Positions 1-9,543 are shown, counted from the first letter of the stretch. The stretch is 64,000 bases of DNA from JAFECT01 sp036501825 (GCA_036501825.1 DASXZP010000026.1:62001-126000), one strand, 5' to 3'. Translations and numbers: made by a program. Notes: generated by a model from the letters alone, not told the origin.

Positions 1-28
1 CGGAGGCGAGGAGAACGGCTTTGCGCAT
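1..28 (-). CDS. flgH: Start of flagellar L-ring protein gene (partial)
   Basis: Only the first nine codons lie inside the window; the rest runs off the left edge. The ATG at 28 begins M-R-K-A-V-L-L-A-S, which looks like the start of an export signal. It sits 8 bp after the flgA stop. In alphaproteobacterial clusters flgF-flgG-flgA is usually followed by flgH, the L-ring lipoprotein. The identity therefore rests on gene order, not on the few residues visible. Confidence 0.45.
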
Positions 29-36
29 CGGAAGAC

Positions 37-846
37 CTACTGAATGGAAGCGAAACGACGGGACTTGAGGCTGTCCGCCTGCGGGCCGGTGACGGCCTCT
101 CCGGGGCCGGTGGCCACCGCTTCAATCGTCTTCTTCGATTGGGTGTTGAGCACTTGGATGACGTCGCCGACCGCGGCGTCGGCCACCGCTTTGCCCTGCA
201 GCTTCAGAGTGACGCCGTCGACGTCGTAGGTCACCGAGACGATCTCGTCCTTCTTGATGACCTTCTGCGCCATCAGGTCGCGCGAGGCGACGACCACGCC
301 TTCGCGTTCGGTGTGGCGCGTGCTGAGGCCGATGACCTGGGCCGGATCGTTGGGCGCGTCCGAAGGCACAAGGTGCGCCTGCACCTTGGTCCACAGCACG
401 TCGTCGGCGCGGATCACTTCCCCGGCCGCAAGGTTGTGGGCGAAGGTCAGCGCATCGACGGTCTTGCCGCCGCCCGCGCGTGCGGCGGGCGCGGAGTCTT
501 CGCGCGGCGCCGCGTCCATCTGAACGACCAGGCGGCTGTACCCCGAGGGGTTGGCCCAGTCGAGGCCGTGCATGTGAGCGATGCGCTGCACCGCGCCGGC
601 GTCGAGCACCATGGCGGGCGCGCCGTCGTTGGCGACAGCCACCGCAACGTTCGAGGCATTGCCCGCGCCTTCGAACAGGTCGCCCAGCGTGATCTGCGGC
701 CCGCTCGATTGCGGCGTGTCGCGCAGGTCGACGGGCGTGCCGGCGAACGCCATGCCGGCCAGCAGCAACAGCACGAAGGCCGAAACCGCTATGGCGATGC
801 GAGTCAGGACCGGGTGACGGTTCAAGGTGAGGGCGAGGGCGGTCAT
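37..846 (-). CDS. flgA: Flagellar basal body P-ring formation protein FlgA
   Basis: A 269-residue periplasmic chaperone for assembly of the P-ring protein FlgI around the flagellar rod. A hydrophobic export segment spans about residues 17-36 and ends near A-F-A-G. The C-terminal half, from about residue 130, has the SAF-type beta-clip pattern of FlgA (vitalizing of new residues such as G-E-V-I-R-A-D-D-V), ending in the typical G-D-V-I-Q-V-L-N strand. It is third in the minus-strand series flgF, flgG, flgA, (flgH), 13 bp after flgG. No strong Shine-Dalgarno is visible before the ATG, so translation may be coupled to flgG. Confidence 0.9.
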   Translation of the reverse strand: MTALALTLNRHPVLTRIAIAVSAFVLLLLAGMAFAGTPVDLRDTPQSSGPQITLGDLFEGAGNASNVAVAVANDGAPAMVLDAGAVQRIAHMHGLDWANPSGYSRLVVQMDAAPREDSAPAARAGGGKTVDALTFAHNLAAGEVIRADDVLWTKVQAHLVPSDAPNDPAQVIGLSTRHTEREGVVVASRDLMAQKVIKKDEIVSVTYDVDGVTLKLQGKAVADAAVGDVIQVLNTQSKKTIEAVATGPGEAVTGPQADSLKSRRFASIQ

Positions 847-859
847 GGCTTGGCCAAAT

Positions 860-1648
<789 letters not shown>

Positions 1649-1659
1649 CTAGAGCTTCC

Positions 1660-2415
1660 TCATGCGACCTTCGCCAGCCGGTCGATCGACGACTGGGAAA
1701 GGTCATTGGTCTGTTGGATCATCGAGGAGATGCGCTCATAGGCGCGCTGCACCTGGATCAGGTTGGTGATCTCGATGATCGGTTTGACGTTGGATGATTC
1801 CACCATGCCCTGGCGCAGCTTCACGTCGGGCGCCGGCGTCGGTTGGGCGTTGGAGGTGTTGGAGTAGAGGTTGTCGCCCTCCTTCTGGAGGACGCCGAGC
1901 GCGTCGAAGTGCACGACGCCGATCTTGCCCACGCGGGTCGAGGTCGGGCCTTGCTTGGTGCGCTGGCTGACCACGCCGTCGGCGGAGATCTGGGGCGCGC
2001 CGTTCGACGGATCCAGCGTGATCTCGCCGCCGGAGTCGTCGAGCACCGGGTGACCGCCGGAGGTGACGAGGCGGCCGGTGGAGTCGATGCCGAAGCGGCC
2101 GTCCTTGGTGTAGCGGTTGCCCTGGGGCGTCGAGACCGTGAAGAAGCCGTTGCCGTCGATGGCCACGTCCGTGGCGCGGCCGGTTTCGCTCAGCTCGCCC
2201 TCGCTGAAGTCGCGCGCCAGGCCGCCGGCCATGGAGAACTGGGCCGGGCCCTTGACCTCGTCGTCCTTGGCGGGCGCGCCGGTCTGGGTGTTGAGCAGCA
2301 TCTGCTCGACCTTGAAGCCGGCGGTGTCCATGTTCGCGATGTTGTTCGCGACCACGTCCATCTGCTTTTGCAGGGTCGATTGGCGCGACAGGGCGATGTA
2401 GGCGATGTTGTCCAC
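1660..2415 (-). CDS. flgF: Flagellar proximal rod protein FlgF
   Basis: Proximal rod component of the basal body, 251 residues. It shares the axial-protein N-terminal signature (A-N-N-I-A-N-M-D-T-A-G-F-K) and the C-terminal E-I-T-N-L-I-Q-V-Q-R-A-Y-E helix. The best start is GTG at 2415, which gives M-D-N-I-A-Y-I-A-L, the normal FlgF beginning; no in-frame ATG lies near it. It is the first gene of the minus-strand rod operon and faces fliL across 224 bp that must hold both promoters. Confidence 0.95.
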   Translation of the reverse strand: MDNIAYIALSRQSTLQKQMDVVANNIANMDTAGFKVEQMLLNTQTGAPAKDDEVKGPAQFSMAGGLARDFSEGELSETGRATDVAIDGNGFFTVSTPQGNRYTKDGRFGIDSTGRLVTSGGHPVLDDSGGEITLDPSNGAPQISADGVVSQRTKQGPTSTRVGKIGVVHFDALGVLQKEGDNLYSNTSNAQPTPAPDVKLRQGMVESSNVKPIIEITNLIQVQRAYERISSMIQQTNDLSQSSIDRLAKVA

Positions 2416-2639
2416 AGGTGCGACGTCCGGTCCTTAAGAACTCGGGCAAGAGCTATGCAAGCGCCGGGCCTTATGGTTAACGCCTTTGTTCTCAGAGGGT
2501 TACCGATGGGGTCGGGCGGGCCGCGACCCGATCCGGCCCGGCAGAAATTGCCCGCCGGAAGCCATTTCCAAACCGATCATTAACCAAACCGACTCGATGG
2601 TCAGGCCTGCAGGTTCACAGGCGTGGGCGGGGGCGGGAC
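2416..2639. promoter_or_regulatory. Divergent flgF / fliL promoter region with CtrA-type half-sites
   Basis: This 224-bp gap separates two divergent flagellar operons. It contains ATGGTTAA at 2473-2480 (TTAACCAT on the minus strand, reading towards flgF) and TTAACCAA at 2580-2587 (reading towards fliL). TTAACC is the conserved half of the CtrA box, and fliL and rod genes are CtrA-controlled in Caulobacter. No full TTAA-N7-TTAA is present here, and I found no convincing sigma-54 -24/-12 pair. The regulatory role is inferred. Confidence 0.35.
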
Positions 2640-3272
2640 GTGTTTAAGAAAAAGCCGAAACCGGGGGCGGATGCCCCGACGGACGGTGAGGCGACCGCCG
2701 CGCCCGAAGGGGCCGAGGGCGCCGACGGCGAAGCCGCGCCGCGCAAGAAGAAGCTGCCGATGCTGATCATCGCCATTGCCGCGGGCGTGCTGGTGCTCGG
2801 CGGCGGCGGTACGGGCGCCTTCTTCATGCTGCAGCCCAAGTCGCCGGCGGACAAGGCGGCGGCTGAGGCCAAGGCCAAGAAGGACAAGAAAAAGAAGGAC
2901 GAGAAGGGCGGCGAAGGCGCCAAGAAGGACGACAAGAACGCGCCGGTCATCCGCGACGGCCCCGACGGCGTGACCTTCTATACCTTGCCGGACCAGGTGG
3001 TGAACATCCAGTCGTCCGACGGCAAGCCGACGTTCCTGAAGCTGAAACTCACCTTCGAGATGCACGACGCCGACACGGCCGATGCCCTGACCGACGACAC
3101 GCCGCGGCTCGAGGACATGTTCACCTCGTTCCTGCGCGAGCTGCGTCCGGAGGACCTGTCGGGCAGCCAGGGCAGCTATCAGCTGAAAATGGAGATCCAG
3201 CGGCGCGTGAACCTGATCCTTGCGCCCCGCAAGATCGACGGCGTCCTGATCGAGGAGATGCTGATCCAGTAG
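2640..3272 (+). CDS. fliL: Flagellar basal body-associated protein FliL
   Basis: Single-pass inner-membrane protein that surrounds and supports the flagellar stators. It has 210 residues. A charged, Ala/Glu-rich cytoplasmic tail (1-40) ends in R-K-K-K-L-P, the membrane segment is about 41-64, then comes a very Lys/Asp-rich linker (70-101) and the periplasmic stomatin-like domain (105-210, ending I-E-E-M-L-I-Q). The start is GTG at 2640, since the upstream ATG at 2597 is out of frame; a G-rich stretch serves as ribosome-binding site. FliM follows after 15 bp, the usual fliL-fliM pair. Confidence 0.93.
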   Translation: MFKKKPKPGADAPTDGEATAAPEGAEGADGEAAPRKKKLPMLIIAIAAGVLVLGGGGTGAFFMLQPKSPADKAAAEAKAKKDKKKKDEKGGEGAKKDDKNAPVIRDGPDGVTFYTLPDQVVNIQSSDGKPTFLKLKLTFEMHDADTADALTDDTPRLEDMFTSFLRELRPEDLSGSQGSYQLKMEIQRRVNLILAPRKIDGVLIEEMLIQ

Positions 3273-3287
3273 GGATCAGCTCAGTGC

Positions 3288-4355
3288 ATGGCAGACGCGT
3301 TGGATCCTGACACCCCCGAAGCCGGCGACGACAGCGAAATCGCGTCCGGCGCCGAAGGCGATGTCGTCGGCGGGGGCGAACGCATCCTCAATCAGGACGA
3401 GATCGACAGCCTGCTCGGCTTCGACCTGTCCGAAGAGGATCAGACCGAACGTTCCGGCATCCGCGCGATCATCAATTCGGCGCTGGTGTCCTATGAGCGT
3501 CTGCCGATGCTCGAGATCGTCTTCGACCGCCTGGTGCGGTTGATGACCACGTCGCTGCGCAACTTCACGTCCGACAACGTCGAGGTCAGCCTCGACAACA
3601 TTTCCTCGATCCGCTTCGGCGACTATCTGAACTCGATCCCGCTGCCGGCGATCCTGGCGGTGTTCCGCGCCGAGGAACTCGACAACTATGGTCTGCTGAC
3701 CGTCGATTCCAATCTGATCTATTCCATCGTCGACGTGCTGCTGGGCGGCCGTCGCGGCACCGCGGCGCTGCGCATCGAAGGCCGGCCCTATACGACGATC
3801 GAGCGCGTGCTGGTGCAGCGCATGGTCGAGGTGATCCTGGCCGACGCCAAGGCGGCGTTCGAGCCCCTGACCCCGGTGCACTTCAACCTGGATCGGCTGG
3901 AGACCAATCCGCGTTTCGCCGCCATCGCGCGACCCGCCAATGCGGCGATCCTCGTCAAGCTGCGCATCGACATGGAAGACCGCGGCGGGCGGGTCGAACT
4001 GTTGTTGCCCTATTCGACGCTGGAACCGATCCGCAAGATGCTTCTGCAGCAGTTCATGGGCGAGAAGTTCGGCCGCGACAACATCTGGGAAGGCCACCTC
4101 GCGACCGAGTTGTGGACCACCCAGGTGGAAGTCTCCGCGGTGCTGGACGAACAGGTGGCGCCGTTGTCCAGCGTGCTGAACCTCGAAGTCGGCCAGACCC
4201 TGATGCTGGGCGCCACGCCCGACAGCCTGGTCGACCTGCGCTGCGGCCAGATCGAACTGACCCGCGCGCGCATGGGACGCCGCGGCGATCATATCGCCGT
4301 GCGCGTCGAACAACCGCTCGCCCTCTCGGCGCAGAAAGCCCTGGTGGACTTGTAA
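3288..4355 (+). CDS. fliM: Flagellar motor switch protein FliM
   Basis: C-ring switch component that binds phosphorylated CheY and sets rotation direction. It has 355 residues. The CheY-P docking peptide I-L-N-Q-D-E-I-D-S-L-L is at about 33-43. The middle domain (about 60-250) includes S-Y-E-R-L-P-M-L-E-I-V-F-D-R, and the C-terminal SpoA/SPOA-like domain is about 265-350. An acidic N-terminal extension of about 30 residues precedes the docking peptide. The start is ATG with AGGGA upstream. It is the second gene of the fliL-fliM-DUF6468-motE-like series. Confidence 0.96.
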   Translation: MADALDPDTPEAGDDSEIASGAEGDVVGGGERILNQDEIDSLLGFDLSEEDQTERSGIRAIINSALVSYERLPMLEIVFDRLVRLMTTSLRNFTSDNVEVSLDNISSIRFGDYLNSIPLPAILAVFRAEELDNYGLLTVDSNLIYSIVDVLLGGRRGTAALRIEGRPYTTIERVLVQRMVEVILADAKAAFEPLTPVHFNLDRLETNPRFAAIARPANAAILVKLRIDMEDRGGRVELLLPYSTLEPIRKMLLQQFMGEKFGRDNIWEGHLATELWTTQVEVSAVLDEQVAPLSSVLNLEVGQTLMLGATPDSLVDLRCGQIELTRARMGRRGDHIAVRVEQPLALSAQKALVDL

Positions 4356-4371
4356 CGATGGCCAAGTTTCT

Positions 4372-4977
4372 ATGATGGATTTTGTCGGACCTGCGATCGA
4401 AGGCCTGCTGGTCGTGTTGCTGATCGCGGCGCTGCTCTATGGCATGCGCCTCGATCGCAAGCTGAAGGCGCTGCGCGACACCCAGGCGGGCTTCGCCGAA
4501 GCGGTGCGCACCCTGGACCAGGCCGCCGCGCGCGCCGAGAACGGCCTCGACACCCTGCGCCGCACCGCGGAGGACACCCACGACAGCCTGCACGACCGCA
4601 TCATGAAGGCGCGTGAGTTGAAGGCCGAACTCGAGACCCTGGTGTCGCGCGCCGAACGCGCCGCCGCAGATCTCGACAAGCCGCGGCCGTCAAGCGTTCA
4701 AGCGACGCTGCCTGAGCGTGCGTCGTCGCCGCGCCTCGAACTCGGCGCGCCCGCCGGCAAGAACCGTGTCGTCTTCACCACGCCGCGCGATGAAGAGGCG
4801 CCGCTGGAGCTGACCCAACCGATCGGCAAAGGACCGCGACCGCACATTCCGCCGCCGATGAAACCGCTTCCCTCCGTCAGCCCGTCGCGCCGTTCCGCCG
4901 CGCGCAACCTCGACGAAGACCTGTTTGACATCGCGCCGGCCGAAGGCCGCCGTCGCATCTTCGGAGTCCGTTCATGA
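4372..4977 (+). CDS. DUF6468 membrane-anchored protein, possible PflI-like flagellar positioning factor
   Basis: A 201-residue protein with one N-terminal membrane segment (about 5-24), a predicted coiled coil (about 27-105, rich in Leu/Arg/Glu/Ala) and a Pro/Ser-rich, charged tail. The arrangement matches the DUF6468 family found beside alphaproteobacterial fliM. A bitopic, proline-rich protein in this slot recalls Caulobacter PflI, which affects flagellum positioning, but I cannot prove homology by eye. Its stop overlaps the next start as ATGA at 4974-4977, so the two are translationally coupled. Confidence 0.6.
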   Translation: MMDFVGPAIEGLLVVLLIAALLYGMRLDRKLKALRDTQAGFAEAVRTLDQAAARAENGLDTLRRTAEDTHDSLHDRIMKARELKAELETLVSRAERAAADLDKPRPSSVQATLPERASSPRLELGAPAGKNRVVFTTPRDEEAPLELTQPIGKGPRPHIPPPMKPLPSVSPSRRSAARNLDEDLFDIAPAEGRRRIFGVRS

Positions 4978-5969
4978 GCCGTCTCCCGCGCCTCTTGCCT
5001 CTGGTGGCCGTGGCCGTTGGCGGCGTGCTCGCCTTGAAGGTCGTCTCCGGCCTCGACGGCGCGCCCGCATTCCTGAAACAGGCGACCGCCTTCGCCGAAG
5101 ACGCCGCGCCCGGCGAGAAGGTCAAGGTTGCGAAGAAGGCCGACGCGAAGAAGCCAGACGACAAGGCTGACGCGGCCAAACCCGCGGCCGCCCTGACCGA
5201 TCCGCTGCTTGCGCCGTCGGGCCAGATCACCTCGGCGCCCACCGCCGCCGACGCCGCGACGAACGCCGCGGGCTCGGTGCCGATCGCCCCGATCTGTGCG
5301 CCCAGCGCGGCCGAACTGGCGAAGGAAGCGGGCCTGTCGCCGGCGGAGCTGCGCGTGTTGCAGAGCCTGCAGTCGCGTCGCGGCGAACTCGACGCGCGCT
5401 CGCAGGCCATGGACACCCAGATGGCAGTCCTCGCCGCTGCCGAAGCCAAGGTCGACGCCAAGATCAAGTCGCTGGGCTCGCTGAAAGACGAACTGACCGG
5501 CATGATCGGCCAGGCCGACGCCAAGACCGACGCGGAGATCACGCGCCTGGTCACCGTCTATTCCAAGATGAAGCCCGACGCCGCCGCGGTGGTGATGGCC
5601 CAGCTCGACGACAAGGTGCGCGTGCCGGTCGCGGGCAAGATGAAGGAAGCCGTGCTCGCCGCCATCCTCAACAAGATGCAGCCCGCGGACGCCAAGAAGC
5701 TGACCGAGAGACTCGCCGCGCGCTTCTCCACCAACGGCATGGCCGAAAAGGTCGCCTCGCCCGACGTCCAGCCCGCCGCGCCGGCTGCACAACCCGACCA
5801 GCCCGCCAAGGCCGCCGCACCGCACCGCCGCGCGCCGCATAAAGCCAGGCCCAGGCCCGCGAAAAAGTCGGATGACGGCAATGCCGTCGCGGCGCCGCCG
5901 GCCCCCAAGCCCGCCGCGCCGAAAGCGGCCGCCGCGGCCGGTTCGCCGCCATCTGGCAAGGTGAACTAA
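4974..5969 (+). CDS. MotE-like / MgtE-N-type flagellar stator chaperone
   Basis: A 331-residue protein with an N-terminal signal-anchor (about 5-22), an Ala/Lys/Asp-rich linker, a coiled coil (about 115-180) and an MgtE-N-like helical domain (about 180-245, with V-Y-S-K-M-K-P-D-A-A-A and M-Q-P-A-D-A-K-K-L). The tail is Ala/Pro/Lys-rich. MotE proteins of alphaproteobacteria are periplasmic chaperones for the stator protein MotC, and this gene sits right after fliM and DUF6468. The exact role as a motor or stator factor is inferred from domain type and place. Confidence 0.65.
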   Translation: MSRLPRLLPLVAVAVGGVLALKVVSGLDGAPAFLKQATAFAEDAAPGEKVKVAKKADAKKPDDKADAAKPAAALTDPLLAPSGQITSAPTAADAATNAAGSVPIAPICAPSAAELAKEAGLSPAELRVLQSLQSRRGELDARSQAMDTQMAVLAAAEAKVDAKIKSLGSLKDELTGMIGQADAKTDAEITRLVTVYSKMKPDAAAVVMAQLDDKVRVPVAGKMKEAVLAAILNKMQPADAKKLTERLAARFSTNGMAEKVASPDVQPAAPAAQPDQPAKAAAPHRRAPHKARPRPAKKSDDGNAVAAPPAPKPAAPKAAAAAGSPPSGKVN

Positions 5970-6027
5970 GGTTACCCTCCCCCTGCGGGTGAGGGTGCGA
6001 CAGAGAGACCGCGAACGGCGCGCGTCA

Positions 6028-6056
6028 TTAACCTTATCGTTAACCGGGTCCTAACC
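6028..6056 (+). promoter_or_regulatory. Triple TTAACC box including a near-consensus CtrA site
   Basis: TTAACC occurs at 6028-6033 and 6040-6045, and CTAACC at 6051-6056. The last two form TTAA-N7-CTAA (6040-6054), one mismatch from the CtrA consensus TTAA-N7-TTAA. The first copy is 12 bp away instead of 11. The cluster ends 24-27 bp before the likely start codons of the TPR gene, where a CtrA-controlled promoter could lie. Binding is inferred. Confidence 0.5.
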
Positions 6057-6079
6057 GCGAAAGACGACCTTTGGCGGCG

Positions 6080-9034
6080 ATGATGTCCAGGCCTCGCCCC
6101 GAGTCGCCCAAGGCGCCGAATGCTCCTGCGTTCGGACAGCGATCGCGCGCCGTGCTGAAGGCGACGACCGCGGCGGTGGCCGCCGGGACCATCGCGGTTT
6201 CGCCGATCGCCGCGTCCATCGCTCAGGCCGGCTCCGAGACCCAGGTCGCCGCCGGCGCGCCGGTGGAAGTGCGCGTCGGGGTGAACCCCGACTTCGCGCG
6301 CGTCGAATTCCGCGGACCGCTCGGCATACGCGCCGGCGTGAGCCAGAGCGGCCAGACCGTCACCGTGCATCTGCCCAAGGGCGCGCAACCGGACCTCGGA
6401 CGCCTGCGCGTCGATCCGCCGCCGGGCGTCTCCGGCGTCGACACCCACGCGTCCGCGTCCGGTTTCGACATTGTCCTGACGCTCGAGAAGGGCGCGAGCA
6501 GCAAGGCCGGGCGTGCGGACGGCGCGGTCTATCTCAACCTGTTCCCGCCGAAGAGCGACGCAGCCGCCGCGCCGCAACCGGTCGCGATGACGCGCGCCGA
6601 CCCCGTGCCCGCGGGCGGGGTGGTGAAGGTCGCGGCGCAGACCGACGGCGAACAACTGACCCTGCGCTTTCCGTGGGCTGCGCCCGCCGGCGCCGCGGTG
6701 TTCCGCCGCGCGGGCGCGGTGTTCATCGTGTTCGACGCCAGAGCGCGGCTCGATCTCGCCGGCGCGCCGAGGTCTTTGGGCGCCGTACACCGCATCAGCT
6801 GGCTCGACGGCGCCGACTACACGGTGGTGCGCATCGAAGCGCCGCCTGAGGTGTCGGTGGCGGCGGTATCGCAGGGGCCGACCTGGACAGTCGTGCTTGG
6901 CGGTCCGCGGCCGCAGCCTGACGACGCGGTGAAGATCGAGCGCGACGAACAGACCGGGCCGCCCGCGCTGACCGCTGCGCTGACCGGCGCGACCAAGGTG
7001 GTGTGGCTGACCGATCCGGCCATCGGCGACCGTTTCGCCGCGGTCACCGCCATGGGCGATGTGCACGGCGTCGCGCGTGAGCACGACTTCGTCGAGACGC
7101 GCATCCTCAAGTCGCTGCAGGGCATGGCCGTCGAAGCCGTTGCGCCGGACGTAAGGGTCGCCATCGCCGGCGATCTGGTGCGCATCGAGCGTCCCGGGGG
7201 TTTGAGCCTGTCGCCGCCCGGCGTGATCGCCCATTCGGACGACACGCCGATAGACCTGCCGCACGCCGCCGCGCTGCCGGGCCTGGTGGACACCGCCAAC
7301 TGGTCGAGAGTCGGTCGCGAGGGCTTCCTCGGCCGCTATCGCCTGCTGGAAGACATGGCGTCGGTGGAGGCGGCCAAGGGCGCCGAGGGGCCGGTCACCG
7401 CGCGCATGGCGCTGGCGCGGTTTCTGGTCGGCATGGAAATGAACTACGAAGCCATCGGCGTGCTCGATCTGGTCGCCAAGACCAATCCGTCGATGCTCAA
7501 TGATCCCGAGTTCCGCGGTCTGCGCGGCGCCGCGCGGGTGATGGCGCGCCGCTACAAGGAAGCCGACAACGACTTCGCCTCGCCCACCGTCGCCAACGAT
7601 CCGGCAAGCAATCTGTGGCGCGGTTATATCGACGTGCAGCTCGGCAACTATGCCGACGCGCGCAAATCATTCGTTTCGGGTTCGCGCGCCATCGACCTGT
7701 TCTCGCCGAAATGGAAGGCGCGCTTTTCCGTCGCCCACGCCCAGGCGGCGCTGGAGCTGAAGGATCCCGGCGCGGCGCGGTCGCTGCTGGCCTACGCCCT
7801 GGCTCAGGACATCGACGCGCCGGAACAATTGCACGCCTATCTGGTCGAGGCGCGCATGTTCGAAGCCTCCGGCGACAAGGGCCGCGCCCTTGCGGTTTAT
7901 CAAGCGGTGGCGCGCGCGCCGCTCGACGACGTCGCCACGCCTGCGCTGCTGCGCGCGACGAAAATTCAATACGACCAGGGTACGATGAAGGCCGGCGACG
8001 CGGTCGCGATACTCGACAGCCTGCGTTACCGCTGGCGCGGCGACGCCACCGAACTCGACGTCATCCGCTCGCTTGGCGAAATCTATCTGAGCCAGGGCCG
8101 CTATCGCGAGGCGCTGGAGGCGCTGCGGTCCGCGGGCCAGCGTCTGCCGGATTCCCCGTCGGCCCAGGCGCTGCAGGCCGAACTCGCCGATGCCTTCCGC
8201 AAGCTGTTCCTGCAGGGTCAGGCCGATGGTCTGCAACCGATCCAGGCGCTCGCCCTGTTCCTCGACTTCCGCGAACTGACGCCTGTGGGCGCCGACGGCG
8301 ACGAGATGGTGCGCCGGCTCGCGCGGCGGCTGATCGACGTGGACCTGCTGCCGCAGGCGGCGGAACTGTTGAAGTACCAGGCCGACAACCGTCTCGACGG
8401 CGTGGCCAAGGCCCAGGTGTCCACCGATCTCGCCGCGGTCTATCTGATGGATCAGCAGCCCGAGAAGGCGCTGGACGCAATCTGGGGCTCGCGCACCACG
8501 CTGTTGCCGAACGCATTGAACGCGCAACGGCGTGTGCTGGAAGCGCGCGCGCTGACCGGCCTCGGCAAGTACGACAATGCGCTGGAGATTCTCGGCAAGG
8601 ACGCCGCGCCTGAAGCGCAGGATGCGCGCGCGGAAGTGTTCTGGAAGCAGAAAGACTGGGCCAAGGCGGGCGACGCCTACGCCAAGCGTCTGGGCGATCG
8701 CTGGAAGACGGCGACGACGCCGCTGACCGGTGAAGAGGAATCGAAACTGATCCGCGCCGGCGTCGCTTTCTCGCTCGCCGGCGACGCCAAGTCGCTGAAG
8801 CAGCTGTCCGACCACTACACCGGCTTCATCGACCACGCCCAGGCGCCCGACGCCCTGCGCGTCGCCCTGGCCGATCTCGACGGCGGCACGCTGACGCCGC
8901 AGTCCTTCGCCAAGGCGGTGACCCAGGCGGACACCTTCGCCGGCTGGGTCGCCGGCATGAAGCAACACTTCCGCGACGCCGCGGAAAAAGCGCTACAGAC
9001 CGCACAGGCCGGCGGCGGCGGCAACGCAGGCTGA
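6080..9034 (+). CDS. Large TPR-repeat protein of the flagellar gene block
   Basis: About 984 residues. A Pro/Arg-rich N-terminus is followed by an Ala-rich hydrophobic segment (about 25-55) that could be a signal or membrane anchor. Residues 60-400 look like a beta-rich domain (repeated V-E-V-R-V-G-type strands). From about 430 to 920 the chain is helical with tetratricopeptide-like repeats, for example Y-L-S-Q-G-R-Y-R-E-A-L-E-A-L. ATG at 6080 or 6083 is preferred; the same frame extends to TTG at 6071. Its position after the motE-like gene and a CtrA-type box suggests a motility or cell-pole role, but I do not recognise a named protein. Confidence 0.6.
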   Translation: MMSRPRPESPKAPNAPAFGQRSRAVLKATTAAVAAGTIAVSPIAASIAQAGSETQVAAGAPVEVRVGVNPDFARVEFRGPLGIRAGVSQSGQTVTVHLPKGAQPDLGRLRVDPPPGVSGVDTHASASGFDIVLTLEKGASSKAGRADGAVYLNLFPPKSDAAAAPQPVAMTRADPVPAGGVVKVAAQTDGEQLTLRFPWAAPAGAAVFRRAGAVFIVFDARARLDLAGAPRSLGAVHRISWLDGADYTVVRIEAPPEVSVAAVSQGPTWTVVLGGPRPQPDDAVKIERDEQTGPPALTAALTGATKVVWLTDPAIGDRFAAVTAMGDVHGVAREHDFVETRILKSLQGMAVEAVAPDVRVAIAGDLVRIERPGGLSLSPPGVIAHSDDTPIDLPHAAALPGLVDTANWSRVGREGFLGRYRLLEDMASVEAAKGAEGPVTARMALARFLVGMEMNYEAIGVLDLVAKTNPSMLNDPEFRGLRGAARVMARRYKEADNDFASPTVANDPASNLWRGYIDVQLGNYADARKSFVSGSRAIDLFSPKWKARFSVAHAQAALELKDPGAARSLLAYALAQDIDAPEQLHAYLVEARMFEASGDKGRALAVYQAVARAPLDDVATPALLRATKIQYDQGTMKAGDAVAILDSLRYRWRGDATELDVIRSLGEIYLSQGRYREALEALRSAGQRLPDSPSAQALQAELADAFRKLFLQGQADGLQPIQALALFLDFRELTPVGADGDEMVRRLARRLIDVDLLPQAAELLKYQADNRLDGVAKAQVSTDLAAVYLMDQQPEKALDAIWGSRTTLLPNALNAQRRVLEARALTGLGKYDNALEILGKDAAPEAQDARAEVFWKQKDWAKAGDAYAKRLGDRWKTATTPLTGEEESKLIRAGVAFSLAGDAKSLKQLSDHYTGFIDHAQAPDALRVALADLDGGTLTPQSFAKAVTQADTFAGWVAGMKQHFRDAAEKALQTAQAGGGGNAG

Positions 9035-9050
9035 TTATTCCGCTGCCCGA

Positions 9051-9458
9051 TTATTCCGCTGGAACCGGCCGCGGTTTGCGGTCGGCGCCGATGGCGACGA
9101 AGGTGATGGTCGCTTCGGTCACCTTGTGCACGGTTTCCTCGTCGCGATGGCGGCGAAAGGCTTCGACGAAGACCCTGATCGAGGTGCGGCCGGTTCCCAC
9201 CACGCTGGCGTAGATCGACACCTCGTCACCGACCGCGACGGGCCGCAGAAACGCCATGCCGTCGACCGCGACGGTCGCGGTGCGTCCGCGCGCGCGGCGC
9301 GTGGCCACGGTCGATCCCGCCAAGTCCATCTGCGACATCAGCCAGCCGCCGAAGATGTCGCCGGACGGATTGGTGTCGGCGGGCATGGCGATGACGCGGA
9401 TGGTGGGAATGCGCTCGCCCGAGGTCACGATGGGTTGGTTGTCGGCGGCGTTGGTCAT
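9051..9458 (-). CDS. yciA: YciA-family acyl-CoA thioesterase
   Basis: Hotdog-fold enzyme that hydrolyses acyl-CoA in the cytosol. From ATG at 9458 the product has 135 residues, the normal YciA size. The signature M-P-A-D-T-N-P-S-G-D-I-F-G-G-W (about 25-39) closely matches YciA, with the catalytic Asp in G-D-I-F-G-G. The frame is open upstream to 9620, but that extension runs through an inverted repeat and is Pro/Arg-rich, so I exclude it. It converges with the TPR gene 16 bp away. Confidence 0.88.
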   Translation of the reverse strand: MTNAADNQPIVTSGERIPTIRVIAMPADTNPSGDIFGGWLMSQMDLAGSTVATRRARGRTATVAVDGMAFLRPVAVGDEVSIYASVVGTGRTSIRVFVEAFRRHRDEETVHKVTEATITFVAIGADRKPRPVPAE

Positions 9459-9518
9459 TTTGGATCCGAGCGTGCGCGTTAGCTTTGCACGCAATTCTAT
9501 CGAGATGGAACACGAGAA

Positions 9519-9543
9519 CCCTCCCTCTTCGATAGAGGGAGGG
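9519..9543. repeat. REP-like hairpin 1 (10-bp arms)
   Basis: Perfect inverted repeat: CCCTCCCTCT at 9519-9528 and AGAGGGAGGG at 9534-9543, with spacer TCGAT. It lies between yciA and trmJ. A second hairpin of the same design is at 9641-9665. Neither has a T-tract that would make it an obvious terminator. Confidence 0.75.

Noticed and set aside
2536..2562. Possible sigma-54 promoter GGCCCGGCAGAAATTGC upstream of fliL
   Set aside because: The GG and GC dinucleotides are 13 or 8 bases apart, not the required 10, in either orientation.
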